DNA from: Streptomyces echinatus
GTDB lineage: Bacteria > Actinomycetota > Actinomycetes > Streptomycetales > Streptomycetaceae
Direction of reading: 5' to 3'
DNA: 64,000 nt
NCBI RefSeq assembly: GCF_014203595.1
Contig: NZ_JACHJK010000005.1
Coordinates: 216,105 to 280,104 of the forward strand
Shown here: in pieces, positions 23,826 to 32,509 of the stretch
Numbering within the stretch: position 1 is the stretch's first letter
Layout of the letters: each line of letters begins with the position of its first letter
The notes under the pieces: generated by a model
Databases searched by the model: none
Told to the model about the DNA's origin: nothing
What the model saw: only the letters and a program-made list of their open reading frames with translations
Position numbers and translations under genes: made by a program

Positions 23826-24752
23826 TCAGAAGACCGCCACCGGTGCCACGGGTGTCCCCGTCGCGCCGACGAACGGTTCGGGCATCGCCGACAGCAGGAA
23901 CGCGTACCGCCCCGTTTCTCCACAGGCTGTGGACAACTCTTCGAGATTCCAGTTCTGGCCCTGCAGCATTCCCATCTCCACCAGGTGCAGGGCGTGCACG
24001 GGCAGCCACAGATTCTCTATCTCGGGCGGAAATATCTCAAAAGTGAGCGTGTCGTTCGCGACCGCGGCCACATCGCGCGCGTGGAACCACTCCGGGCAGC
24101 GCACCGAGAGCCCCGGCGACGGATAGCCGTACCCGTGCTTGTCCCCGGCCAGATACACCTGCGTCTGCCCGGTGCGCACCAGCACGATGTCCCCGGCCCG
24201 CACCCGGACCCGGCCGAACTCCTCGGCCGCCGCGAGGTCCTCCGGCGTCACCGCGTGACCCCCCGCCAGCCGGTCCGTGCCGCGCGCGCGTGCCACGTCC
24301 AGCAGCACCCCGCGCGAGACGAGGTGCCGCACCTTGTCGATGCCGCTGAACTCGGCGCCGCCGTGCGCGGTGACCGTGCGTGCCGGGCGGCCGTTGTAGA
24401 GCTTCCCGGAATGCGAGACATGGGTCAGCGCGTCCCAGTGGGTGCCGGCCTGCAGCCCCATGGTCACCGCGTCGTCGCTGCACGCCACCGTGCCCGGACC
24501 GAACAGCTCCTGATTGACCTGCACCATCGCGTGCAGCGGATTGACCCGGCCCGGGATCATCCCCGTCTGCACGCCGTCCTGTCGCAGCGGGAGGGCGAGG
24601 GGGACGCGATGCCCGGTGCGCACCTCGCCGACGGCCCGGCGCACGACCTCGCCCGTGACCAGGTTCAGCGTGCCGATCTCGTCGTCGGCGCCCCAGCGCC
24701 CCCAGTTGTTCACGCGCCCCGCGATCTCGTGGAACTCCTCCGGCAGTGCCAT
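23826..24752 (-). CDS. Cyclase-family (kynurenine formamidase-like) metal hydrolase
   Basis: 308 residues, PF04199-type. The metal motif GTHWDALTHVSH (about 103-114) fits the HxGTHxDxPxH pattern of bacterial kynurenine formamidases and isatin hydrolases, except that Ala-Leu replaces the Pro. NNWGRWGADDEIGTLNLVT near the start is a hallmark of the larger actinobacterial subgroup. It probably opens an amide, lactone or cyclic bond. GGGGAGG precedes the ATG. It is divergent from the SDR at 24839, with an operator between them. Confidence 0.85.
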   Translation of the reverse strand: MALPEEFHEIAGRVNNWGRWGADDEIGTLNLVTGEVVRRAVGEVRTGHRVPLALPLRQDGVQTGMIPGRVNPLHAMVQVNQELFGPGTVACSDDAVTMGLQAGTHWDALTHVSHSGKLYNGRPARTVTAHGGAEFSGIDKVRHLVSRGVLLDVARARGTDRLAGGHAVTPEDLAAAEEFGRVRVRAGDIVLVRTGQTQVYLAGDKHGYGYPSPGLSVRCPEWFHARDVAAVANDTLTFEIFPPEIENLWLPVHALHLVEMGMLQGQNWNLEELSTACGETGRYAFLLSAMPEPFVGATGTPVAPVAVF

Positions 24753-24795
24753 CCGGTGCCTCCCCGGGGCTTGTGTCCGTACGTGCGGCGGGCCA

Positions 24796-24816
24796 TAAAA
24801 TCTAACGGACCGTCAG
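24796..24816 (+). promoter_or_regulatory. Promoter -10 and TetR-type operator before the SDR
   Basis: TAAAAT (24796-24801) is a near-ideal -10. It is directly followed by CTAACGGACCGTCAG (24802-24816), one mismatch from the regulon palindrome, so the repressor would cover the transcription start. Confidence 0.72.
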
Positions 24817-24838
24817 AAACCGCGGGAAGGGGCCGGGC

Positions 24839-25753
24839 GTGGGGAACTTCTTGGCAGGCAAGGTCGTCGCCGTGACGGGTGCCGGGCGCGGGATCGGGCG
24901 GGCGGTCGCGCTGGCCGCGGCGGCCGAGGGGGCGAAGGTCGTCGTCAACGACTACGGCGTCGCGGTGGACGGCGCCTCGCCCACGAGCGAGGTCGCGGAG
25001 GCCGTCGTCAAGGAGATCGAGGCGGCGGGCGGCGAGGCCGTCGCGGTCGCCGACGACATCTCCACCATGGCGGGCGGCCGGCGGGTCGTGGAGGCGGCGG
25101 TGGAGTCGTACGGCCGTCTCGACGGCGTCGTGTGCGTGGCGGGCATCCTGCGCGAACGGATGCTGTTCAACATGACCGAGGAGGAGTGGGACCCGGTCGT
25201 CGCGACCCATCTGAAGGGCACGTTCACCGTGTTCCGGGCCGCCTCCGCCGTCATGCGCGGGCAGCGGTCGGGCACCCTCATCGGCTTCACCAGCGGCAAC
25301 CACCAGGGCTCCGTCTCCCAGGCCAACTACAGCGCGGCGAAGGGCGGGATCATCTCGCTCGTGCGGAGCGCGGCGCTCGGCCTGCACAAGTACGGGGTGA
25401 CCGCGAACGCGGTGGCGCCGGTGGCGCGCACCCGGATGTCGGCGAACGTGCCGACGGAGCTGACGGAGATCGGGGAGCCGGAGGACGTGGCCGCGCTGGT
25501 GGTGTACCTGCTGTCCGAGCGGGCCGCCGGGCAGGGCATCACCGGGCAGGTGTACACGATCGCCGGGCCGAAGATCGCGGTGTGGGCGCAGCCGAGGGAA
25601 CTGCGCTCGGCGTACGCCTCCGGTGGGTGGACGCCGGAGGCGATCGCGGAGTTCCTGCCGGGGTCGGTGGGGGTGGATCCGATGCCGATGCTCGCGCGGG
25701 TGGCGGCGATGGAGGAGGCGGCGCGGGGTGGGGAGCGGCCGAACGCCCACTAG
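24839..25753 (+). CDS. Short-chain dehydrogenase, MFE-2/hydroxyacyl-CoA type
   Basis: 304 residues. NAD(P) site VVAVTGAGRGIGRAVAL (about 9-25), VCVAGILRERMLFNMTEEEWDPV (about 100-122), catalytic Ser in GFTSGNHQGSVS, and YSAAKGG (Tyr and Lys about 163-167). The long C-terminal extension and the N-terminal VVNDYG motif resemble the dehydrogenase unit of peroxisomal-type multifunctional enzyme 2. Oxidation of a 3-hydroxyacyl-CoA is likely. GTG 24839 has GGAAGGGG upstream. Confidence 0.88.
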   Translation: MGNFLAGKVVAVTGAGRGIGRAVALAAAAEGAKVVVNDYGVAVDGASPTSEVAEAVVKEIEAAGGEAVAVADDISTMAGGRRVVEAAVESYGRLDGVVCVAGILRERMLFNMTEEEWDPVVATHLKGTFTVFRAASAVMRGQRSGTLIGFTSGNHQGSVSQANYSAAKGGIISLVRSAALGLHKYGVTANAVAPVARTRMSANVPTELTEIGEPEDVAALVVYLLSERAAGQGITGQVYTIAGPKIAVWAQPRELRSAYASGGWTPEAIAEFLPGSVGVDPMPMLARVAAMEEAARGGERPNAH

Positions 25754-25772
25754 CCCGGGTGCGACTGCCGTC

Positions 25773-25903
25773 CGGCGGCTGCGGGTTCGTGGTGGCTGGT
25801 CGCGTTCGCGCAGTTCCCCGCGCCCCTGGTGGGGCCGGTCATGTGCGGCGGCTGCGGGGTCGTGGTGGCTGGGTGCGCAGTTCCCCGCGCCCCTTCGGGG
25901 CGC
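25773..25903. repeat. Two tandem copies of the dispersed Streptomyces repeat
   Basis: Copies begin near 25773 and 25845 (period about 72). Each has a GCGGCTGCGGG...TCGTGGTGGCTGG head and a GCGCAGTTCCCCGCGCCCC tail. The second ends in a perfect GCGCCCC-TTC-GGGGCGC hairpin (25887-25903). It separates the SDR from the next dehydrogenase. Confidence 0.75.
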
Positions 25904-25927
25904 TTCGGCAACCGAGCGGAGACGGGC

Positions 25928-27076
25928 ATGGAGTTCGGGTTCAGTGCGCAGGACGAGGTGTTCCGGGGGGAGGCGCGTGCCTGGCTGGAGGCCCACGTCG
26001 GCTCCGTGACGGGGCGGCGGGCGTGGGAACGGACGCTGGGCAAGGCCGGCTGGATAGGGCTCGGCTGGCCGGAGCCGGGCTACGGCAACCGGACCGCCGG
26101 TCTCACCCAGCAGGTCGTCTGGGCCGAGGAGTACGCCCGGTCGGGCGCCCCGCCGCGCTCCGGGCACATCGGCGAGAACCTCCTCGCCCCCACCCTCGTC
26201 GCGCACGGCGACGAGGAGCAGAAGCGCCGCTTCCTCCCGCCCGTCGCCGCCGGCGAGGAACTGTGGTGCCAGGGCTACAGCGAACCGGGCGCCGGCTCCG
26301 ACCTGGCCGGGGTGCGGACGGCGGCGGTGCGGGAGGGCGCGGACTACCGGATCAGCGGGCAGAAGATCTGGACCTCCCTCGCCCACGAGGCCGACTGGTG
26401 TTTCGTGCTGGCCCGGACCGACCCGGAGGAGAGCCGGCACCGCGGACTGAGCTTCCTGCTCGTGCCCATGGACCAGCCCGGCCGGATCGAGGTCAGGCCC
26501 ATCCGGCAGCTGACCGGGACGAGCGACTTCAACGAGGTCTTCTTCGACGGGGCACGCGCGCGCGTGGAGCACGTCGTCGGGGGAGAGGGGCAGGGCTGGC
26601 GGGTGGCTATGAGCCTGCTGGGATTCGAGCGCGGGGTGTCGACGCTGGCCCAGCAGATCGGGTTCGCCGCCGAGCTGGCCGCGATCGTCGTGACGGCCGC
26701 CGAGACCGGGGCCGTACGGGACCCCGTGCTGCGCGCCCGGCTCGTGCGGCAGTGGGCCGAGCTGCGCGCCATGCGCTGCAACGCCCTGCGCACCCTCGGC
26801 GGCACCGGCGACCCGGGCGCGCCCAGCGTGGCCAAGCTGCTGTGGGCGAACTGGCACCAGCGGCTGGGCGAGCTGGCCGTCGAGGTCAGGGGCGCCGCGG
26901 CGGCCGCCGGGCCCGTGGACTGGTCGGCCTCGTCGCCGTACGAGATCGACGCGGACCAGCACCTGTTCCTGTTCAGCCGGGCCGACACGATCTACGGCGG
27001 CTCGGACCAGATCCAGCGCACGATCATCGCCGAGCGCGTGCTCGGTCTGCCGGGTGAGCCGAAGGGGGCCGTGTGA
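25928..27076 (+). CDS. Acyl-CoA dehydrogenase, FAD-binding subunit (second)
   Basis: 382 residues. CQGYSEPGAGSDLAGVRTAA (about 116-134), ISGQKIWTSLAHEADW, RPIRQLTGTSDFNEVFFDGARV-like block (about 196) and C-terminal GGSDQIQRTIIAERVLGLPGEP place it with actinobacterial FadE17/26-type large subunits. No short partner gene follows directly. The 40441 product is the best candidate partner in the window. It overlaps the next gene (TGATG). Confidence 0.9.
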   Translation: MEFGFSAQDEVFRGEARAWLEAHVGSVTGRRAWERTLGKAGWIGLGWPEPGYGNRTAGLTQQVVWAEEYARSGAPPRSGHIGENLLAPTLVAHGDEEQKRRFLPPVAAGEELWCQGYSEPGAGSDLAGVRTAAVREGADYRISGQKIWTSLAHEADWCFVLARTDPEESRHRGLSFLLVPMDQPGRIEVRPIRQLTGTSDFNEVFFDGARARVEHVVGGEGQGWRVAMSLLGFERGVSTLAQQIGFAAELAAIVVTAAETGAVRDPVLRARLVRQWAELRAMRCNALRTLGGTGDPGAPSVAKLLWANWHQRLGELAVEVRGAAAAAGPVDWSASSPYEIDADQHLFLFSRADTIYGGSDQIQRTIIAERVLGLPGEPKGAV

Positions 27077-28125
27077 TGCGTGGTGTGGTGTTCGACGGCA
27101 GTCGGGTCCGGGTCGTCGACGACCTGGCCGTGCGCGAGCCGGGGCCGGGCGAGGTGCTGGTCGCGGTCGCCGCGGCCGGGCTGTGCCACAGCGACCTGTC
27201 GGTGGTGGACGGCACCATCCCGTTCCCGGTGCCGGTGGTGCTGGGCCATGAGGGCGCCGGGGTCGTGGAGGCGGTGGGCGCGGGCGTCACCCATGTCGCC
27301 CCCGGCGACCACGTGGCCCTGTCCACGCTGGCCAGCTGCGGGACGTGCGCGGAGTGCGACCGGGGCCGGCCGACGATGTGCCGGCAGGCGATCGGGCGCC
27401 CGGGGAAGCCGTTCACACGGGGCGGCGAGCCGGTGTACCAGTTCGCGGCCAACTCGGCCTTCGCGGAACGTACGGTCGTCAAGGCCGTGCAGGCGGTGCG
27501 GATCCCCCGGGACATCCCGCTGACGTCCGCCGCGCTGATCGGGTGCGGGGTGCTGACCGGGGTCGGTGCGGTGCTGAACCGGGCACGGGTGGACCGCGGG
27601 GACAGCGTGGTCGTCATCGGCACGGGCGGGATCGGGCTGAACGTCCTCCAGGGCGCGCGGCTCGCGGGCGCCCTGGAGATCGTGGCCGTGGACGCCAATC
27701 CGGCCAAGGAGGCGGTGGCCCGGCAGTTCGGCGCGACCGGCTTCCTCACGTCGGTGGAGGGCGTCCGGGACCTCCTGCCGGCCGGCGCCGACCACGTCTT
27801 CGAGTGCGTCGGGCGGGTGGAGCTGATCCGGCAGGCCGTGGACCTGCTCGACCGGCGCGGCCAGGCGATCCTGCTGGGCGTGCCCCCGGCCACCGCCGAG
27901 GCGTCCTTCCTGGTCTCCTCCCTCTTCCTGGACAAGTCGATCCTCGGCTGCCGCTACGGCTCCTCGCGCCCCCAGCGGGACATCGCCCTGTACGCCGGGC
28001 TGTACGGCCGAGGACGGCTGCTGCTGGACGAACTGGTGTCGGCCGTCTACCCGGTGGAGGACTTCGAGAAGGCCCGGACGGACGCGGAGGCGGGCCGGGT
28101 GGCACGGGCGGTGCTCACGTTCTGA
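27076..28125 (+). CDS. Zinc-dependent alcohol dehydrogenase (MDR family)
   Basis: 349 residues. Catalytic zinc ligands are Cys in GLCHSDLSV (about 36) and GHEGAGVVE (about 57). The structural zinc loop has four Cys in CGTCAECDRGRPTMC (about 87-101). The NAD fold is VVVIGTGGIGLNVLQGA (about 174-190). It resembles class III/Rxyl_3153-type enzymes that oxidise alcohols in acyl catabolism. A GTG one codon earlier is an alternative start. Cotranscription with the upstream acyl-CoA dehydrogenase is implied by the one-base overlap. Confidence 0.92.
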   Translation: MRGVVFDGSRVRVVDDLAVREPGPGEVLVAVAAAGLCHSDLSVVDGTIPFPVPVVLGHEGAGVVEAVGAGVTHVAPGDHVALSTLASCGTCAECDRGRPTMCRQAIGRPGKPFTRGGEPVYQFAANSAFAERTVVKAVQAVRIPRDIPLTSAALIGCGVLTGVGAVLNRARVDRGDSVVVIGTGGIGLNVLQGARLAGALEIVAVDANPAKEAVARQFGATGFLTSVEGVRDLLPAGADHVFECVGRVELIRQAVDLLDRRGQAILLGVPPATAEASFLVSSLFLDKSILGCRYGSSRPQRDIALYAGLYGRGRLLLDELVSAVYPVEDFEKARTDAEAGRVARAVLTF

Positions 28126-28190
28126 ACCGCCCGCTTCCCGGCACGGGTCCGGGCCGGACGGCGGCCACGGGGATCGCCCGTGGGCGCCTG

Positions 28191-28205
28191 CTGAGGGTCC
28201 GTCAG
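28191..28205 (+). promoter_or_regulatory. Weak regulon-type palindrome upstream of MFS gene
   Basis: CTGAGGGTCCGTCAG differs from the CTGACGNNNCGTCAG consensus at one position. It lies 78 bases before the MFS start. It may be chance or a low-affinity site. Confidence 0.35.
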
Positions 28206-28220
28206 CCGATGCCGGCCGAA

Positions 28221-28243
28221 GTTTTCCACAGGCGGGGGAAAAC
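28221..28243. promoter_or_regulatory. Inverted repeat before the MFS gene
   Basis: GTTTTCC and GGAAAAC separated by nine bases, an AT-rich operator-like dyad. TACCGT (28271-28276) ends six bases before the ATG at 28283, suggesting a leaderless transcript. Confidence 0.4.
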
Positions 28244-28282
28244 GGGTCGGCGCGTGTCGGTGGCGGCCCCTACCGTCGGGGC

Positions 28283-29548
28283 ATGAGCTACCGCGACGTC
28301 GTTTCCCGGCGGGTGCTGACCTGGGCCCTGGTGGCCGTCGGCGCCCGCATGCCGGTGGCCATGGCCCCGCTGGCCCTGGTCTTCCTGGTCCGCGAGCGCC
28401 CCGGCGGATATTCCCTGGGCGCGGCCCTCGCCGCCGCCTACGTCATCGGTGAGATCGTCGGCGCCCCGGTGCTCGGCATGCGCCTGGACCCCGCGCGGGC
28501 CCGTCCCCATCTCGCCGCCGGTCTCGTCGCGGGCGCCGCCGGCTTCGCCGGCCTCGGCGCGCTGTCCGGCGCGCCCGGCCCGGTGCTCGCCGCGTTCGCC
28601 TTCCTCGCCGGTGCCGGTCCGGCCGCGGCGCCCGGCGGGCTGCGCACGCTGCTCACCTCCCTGGTCCCGGGGCACGCGGCGACCCAGGCGCTGTCCTTGG
28701 AGTCGATGCTCACGTTCGGCGTCTGGGCCGTCTCCCCGGCTGCCGTCACCGGTCTCGCGCTGGGCGTCGACGCCCGCCTCCCGCTGCTGCTCCAAGCCGT
28801 CCTGATGGCGTCGTCCGTCGTGGGGCTGTGGTTTCTGCCGGCCGGCTGGGCGGCGGACGGCCGGGACGGGCAGGAGGAGCGGGGCGCGTCGAGGCTACGG
28901 GTGCTGGCCCGCGCCTGGCCGGTGTACGTCACGGGCGCCGCGAGCCTGTCGTTGCTGGCCCTCGCCGAACTCGTGCTGCCCGCCCTGCTGGAACAGCGCG
29001 GCATCGGCGTGGGCTGGGCGGGCCCGCTGCTCACGGCGATGTCGGTGGCCTCCGCCGCCGGCGCCTTCGTGTACGGCCTGCGGTCCTGGCCGGGCCGGCT
29101 GAGCACCCGCAGCCTGGTGCTGATGGCGGGGATGTCGGTCGCGGTGACCCTGGTCGCCCTGATACCCGCGGCGCCGGGCATGGCGGCGGCGCTCGCCCTG
29201 GCCGGGCTGCTCCAGTCGGGCGCGATGCTCACCCGCAACCTGTCCCTGCGCGAGGTGCTGCCACCGCACGCCCTGGCCGCCGGCTACTCGGTCATGTACG
29301 CCGCCGTCGGCGCCGGGTACGCGGCGACGGGCTCCCTCGCCGGTGCCCTGCTGCCGCACGCCGCGCCCTCGACGGCGATCCTCGCGGGAGTGGCCCTCAC
29401 CCTGTTGCTGACGTCGGTCGGCTGGTGGGGCGAGACCCGCGCCGGCCGGTCAGCGCCGGACGCCGGCGCCGTCCTGCCGCTCGGCGCCGCCGGCGGCCCT
29501 GAAGGTGCGCCGGTACGCGGTGGGCGTGACCCCGAGCGCCGCCTGTAG
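28283..29548 (+). CDS. MFS transporter
   Basis: 421 residues with about 12 hydrophobic segments and a soluble C-terminal tail. GAPVLGMRLDPARARP (about 60-75) matches the loop 2-3 region of the superfamily. Glycine-rich helices and a central hydrophilic break (about 190-205, DGRDGQEERG) are typical of 6+6 exporters. The substrate is unreadable. The last 99 bases overlap the 3' end of the convergent GlxA-type regulator. Confidence 0.85.
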   Translation: MSYRDVVSRRVLTWALVAVGARMPVAMAPLALVFLVRERPGGYSLGAALAAAYVIGEIVGAPVLGMRLDPARARPHLAAGLVAGAAGFAGLGALSGAPGPVLAAFAFLAGAGPAAAPGGLRTLLTSLVPGHAATQALSLESMLTFGVWAVSPAAVTGLALGVDARLPLLLQAVLMASSVVGLWFLPAGWAADGRDGQEERGASRLRVLARAWPVYVTGAASLSLLALAELVLPALLEQRGIGVGWAGPLLTAMSVASAAGAFVYGLRSWPGRLSTRSLVLMAGMSVAVTLVALIPAAPGMAAALALAGLLQSGAMLTRNLSLREVLPPHALAAGYSVMYAAVGAGYAATGSLAGALLPHAAPSTAILAGVALTLLLTSVGWWGETRAGRSAPDAGAVLPLGAAGGPEGAPVRGGRDPERRL

Positions 29549-30475
29549 GTGCTGGCGCATCGACTGCGCCGTGCCGAAGCCCGACTCCCGGGCCACCTGG
29601 TCCATCGGCAGTCCGGTGGACTCCAGCAGCTGCCGGGCGCGCTCGACGCGCTGCTGGGTGAGCCACTGGCCCGGGCTGATGCCGGTCTCCTCGCGGAAGC
29701 GGCGGGTGAAGGTGCGCACCGACATCGACTCCTGCCCGGCCATGTCGCGCAGCTGGATCGGCTCGTGCAGCCGGCCCAGCGCCCAGGCGCGGGCGGCGGT
29801 CGTGGTCGACAGCTGCGGGTCGGGCACCGGACGCTCGATGTACTGCGCCTGGCCGCCGTCGCGGTGGGGCGGTACGACGGTGCGGCGGGCCACATCGTTG
29901 GCGACGGCCGTGCCGAAGTCGCGCCGCACCATGTGCAGGCACAGGTCGATGCCGGCGGCCACCCCGGCCGAGGTCAGCACGTCGCCGGCGTCGATGAACA
30001 GCACGTCCGCGTCGACCCTGACCTTCGGGAACAGCCGCTGGAAGCGCTCGGCGTCGGCCCAGTGCGTGGTGGCCGGGCGGCCGTCCAGGTAACCGGCCGC
30101 CGCGAGGACGTACGCGCCGGTGCAGATGGAGGCGAGCCGGGTGCCCGGGCGGATACGGGCCAGGGCGCTGGCCAGCTCGTCGGTCAGCCGGCCCGCCTCG
30201 AAGACCGGGCCCAGTTCGAACGAGGCCGGGACGATCACCGTGTCGGCGCTCGCCAGGGCCTCGGGGCCGTTGGGGACGTGCACGGCGAAGTCGGCGTCCG
30301 TCTCGACCGGGCCGGGCGGCCGTACCGAGCAGGTCACGACCTCGTACAGCAGCCGTCCCTGCGCGTCCTTGGGCCGGCCGAAGATGCGGTGCGGTATGCC
30401 CAGCTCGAAGGGCAGCAGACCGTCCAGGGCGAGGACGACGACCCGGTGCGGCCGGAATTCCCCTGCGCTCGTCAT
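29450..30475 (-). CDS. GlxA/FtrA-type AraC-family regulator with DJ-1/PfpI domain
   Basis: 341 residues. An N-terminal amidotransferase-like domain (about 10-185) carries ICTGAYVLAAAG, the pseudo-active Cys region. It is followed by a double-HTH AraC domain (about 225-325): RDMAGQESMSVRTFTRRFREETGISPGQWL and VARESGFGTAQSMRQHL. Such proteins sense small ligands and activate or repress neighbouring genes. It is divergent from the MFS gene at 30547, its most likely target, and convergent with the MFS gene at 28283. Confidence 0.9.
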   Translation of the reverse strand: MTSAGEFRPHRVVVLALDGLLPFELGIPHRIFGRPKDAQGRLLYEVVTCSVRPPGPVETDADFAVHVPNGPEALASADTVIVPASFELGPVFEAGRLTDELASALARIRPGTRLASICTGAYVLAAAGYLDGRPATTHWADAERFQRLFPKVRVDADVLFIDAGDVLTSAGVAAGIDLCLHMVRRDFGTAVANDVARRTVVPPHRDGGQAQYIERPVPDPQLSTTTAARAWALGRLHEPIQLRDMAGQESMSVRTFTRRFREETGISPGQWLTQQRVERARQLLESTGLPMDQVARESGFGTAQSMRQHLQAALGVTPTAYRRTFRAAGGAERQDGAGVRR

Positions 30476-30546
30476 GGCCCGATCCTAGCGAAGGATGACT
30501 TCCGGGCCACTCGATGCGCGGGCATGCGGAGCGGAGGCTGGGGGAC

Positions 30547-31854
30547 GTGACTCAGACAAGCCCAGCCGCAGCCCCCGTCAAGGCCCCGCCCGGCCGGCGC
30601 CACCGCCTGCACCGCGCCTGGTTCGTCGCCGCCGTCACCTTCGTCACGATCACCGGCGCGGCGGCCTTCCGCTCCCTGCCCGGCCTGTTCATCGACCCGC
30701 TGCACCAGGAGTTCGGCTGGTCGCGCGGCACGATCGGCGCGGCCGTCTCCATCAACCTCGCGCTCTACGGCCTCACCGCGCCGTTCGCCGCGGCGCTGAT
30801 GGACCGCTTCGGCATCCGCCGGGTGGTCGCCCTCGCGCTCACCGTGATCGCGCTCGGCTCCGGCCTGACGGTGTGGATGACGGCGGCCTGGCAGCTGCTG
30901 CTGTGCTGGGGTCTGCTGGTGGGGCTCGGCACCGGCTCCATGGCGCTGGCGTTCGCCGCGACGGTCACCAACCGCTGGTTCACCGAGCGGCGCGGCCTGG
31001 TCACCGGCATCCTCACCGCGGCCTCCGCCTCCGGCCAGCTGATCTTCCTGCCGCTGCTGTCCTGGATCGTCGACCGCCACGACTGGCGTCCCGCCGCGGT
31101 CACGGTCGCCCTGACCGCCCTGGCCGTGGTCCCGCTCGTCTGGCTGCTGCTGCGGGACCACCCGGCCGACGTGGGCGTGGCGCCGTACGGGGCACGGGAG
31201 TTCGTGCCCAAGCCGCCGCCCGTCACCGGCGCCGCCCGCCGGACGCTGGCCGTTCTCTCCTCCTCCGTCCGCACCGGTACCTTCTGGCTGCTCGCCGGCA
31301 CCTTCGCGATCTGCGGCGCCTCCACCAACGGCCTGGTGCAGACCCACTTCGTGCCCGCCGAGCACGACCACGGGATGCCCGTGACGACGGCGGCCTCCCT
31401 GCTCGCGGTCATCGGTGTGTTCGACGTCGTCGGCACGATCGCCTCCGGCTGGTTCACCGACCGCTTCGAACCGCGCCGCCTGCTCGCCGTCTACTACGCC
31501 CTGCGCGGCCTGTCCCTGCTCTTCCTGCCGATGCTGCTGGGCCCCGCCGTCCATCCGCCGATGCTCTTCTTCATCGTCTTCTACGGCCTCGACTGGGTGG
31601 CGACCGTGCCGCCCACCCTGGCGCTGTGCCGTGAGCAGTTCGGCGAGGACAGCGCCATCGTCTTCGGCTGGGTGCTCGCCTCCCACCAGGTCGGCGCGGC
31701 CGTCGTCGCCTACTTCGGCGGACTGGCCCGGGACGTCTTCGGCTCCTACGACGTCGTCTGGTACGCCTCCGGCACGCTCTGCGCGGCGGCGGCCCTGATG
31801 TCCCTGGTCATCCGGCGCACCGGCCCGGCCGCCCTCACGCCCGCCGTGTCCTGA
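30547..31854 (+). CDS. MFS transporter, monocarboxylate-type
   Basis: 435 residues, 12 predicted spans with a central loop (about 205-225). FIDPLHQEFGWSRGTIGAAVSINLALYGLTAPFAAALMDRFGIRR (first half) and VVGTIASGWFTDRFEPRRLLAVYY (second half) are the duplicated MFS loop motifs. The sequence resembles oxalate/formate or monocarboxylate carriers, which would suit uptake of an organic acid for the surrounding ligases. GTG 30547 with GGGGGAC upstream was chosen over an ATG 33 bases earlier. Confidence 0.88.
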   Translation: MTQTSPAAAPVKAPPGRRHRLHRAWFVAAVTFVTITGAAAFRSLPGLFIDPLHQEFGWSRGTIGAAVSINLALYGLTAPFAAALMDRFGIRRVVALALTVIALGSGLTVWMTAAWQLLLCWGLLVGLGTGSMALAFAATVTNRWFTERRGLVTGILTAASASGQLIFLPLLSWIVDRHDWRPAAVTVALTALAVVPLVWLLLRDHPADVGVAPYGAREFVPKPPPVTGAARRTLAVLSSSVRTGTFWLLAGTFAICGASTNGLVQTHFVPAEHDHGMPVTTAASLLAVIGVFDVVGTIASGWFTDRFEPRRLLAVYYALRGLSLLFLPMLLGPAVHPPMLFFIVFYGLDWVATVPPTLALCREQFGEDSAIVFGWVLASHQVGAAVVAYFGGLARDVFGSYDVVWYASGTLCAAAALMSLVIRRTGPAALTPAVS

Positions 31855-31860
31855 ACGCGG

Positions 31861-32457
31861 TCAGTCACCGGCGAGCCGGGCGAAGCGGCCCTGGTGGAAG
31901 AGCAGCGGCTGTGGAGGTCCGTCCGTACCGAGGGCGTCCACCCGTCCGACGACGATGAGGTGGTCGCCTCCGGTGTGCACGGCGTGGACGGTGCAGTCGA
32001 TCCAGGCGGCGGCACCGGCGAGCCGCGGCGAACCGGAGACGGGCGCCGGGTCGTACGCCACCCCCGCGAACTTGTCCGCGCCGCTGACCGCGAAGCCCCG
32101 GCACAGCTCGTCCTGGCCGGCGCCGAGCACGTTGACGCAGAAGACGCCGGCGCGGGCGATGCGCGGCCAGGTCGTGGAGGCGCGGCCCACCATGAAGCAC
32201 ACGAGGGGCGGTTCGAGGGAGAGGGAGGAGAAGGACTGGCAGGCGAACCCGGCGGGCCCCGGTCCCCCCTCGGCGCCCGGTGCCGTGACGACGGTGACGC
32301 CGCTGGCGAATCTCCCCAGCACCCGCCGGAACTCCGCCTGCCCCACCGGTGCCCGCTCGCCCTCCCGCACGCACCGCAACTCGGGCCGCGGCAGGGCCTC
32401 CACGGGCCCGCTCCCCAGATACCGCACGGCGAAGGCCGCCGCTCCTGCGTGTCCCAT
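31861..32457 (-). CDS. Flavin reductase-like FMN-binding protein
   Basis: 198 residues. FRRVLGRFASGVTVVTAPG (about 43-61), GFACQSFSSLSLEPPLVCFMVGRASTTWPRI (about 70-100) and FCVNVLGAGQDELC are the flavin reductase (HpaC/HsaB) signature. It would supply reduced FMN to a two-component monooxygenase; the LLM-family proteins at 58544 and 60364 are possible users. ATG 32457 is preferred, with the GTG one codon upstream possible. The operator at 32474 lies just upstream. Confidence 0.87.
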   Translation of the reverse strand: MGHAGAAAFAVRYLGSGPVEALPRPELRCVREGERAPVGQAEFRRVLGRFASGVTVVTAPGAEGGPGPAGFACQSFSSLSLEPPLVCFMVGRASTTWPRIARAGVFCVNVLGAGQDELCRGFAVSGADKFAGVAYDPAPVSGSPRLAGAAAWIDCTVHAVHTGGDHLIVVGRVDALGTDGPPQPLLFHQGRFARLAGD

Positions 32458-32473
32458 CACCGTTCCATTGAAA

Positions 32474-32492
32474 CTGACGAGCCATCAGATAG
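32474..32492 (-). promoter_or_regulatory. TetR-type operator and -10 before flavin reductase gene
   Basis: CTGACGAGCCATCAG (32474-32488) with CTATCT on the minus strand (32492-32487) at its upstream edge. The predicted leader is about 22 bases. Confidence 0.72.
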
Positions 32493-32509
32493 GAAGGGCC
32501 GGGCGGGGC

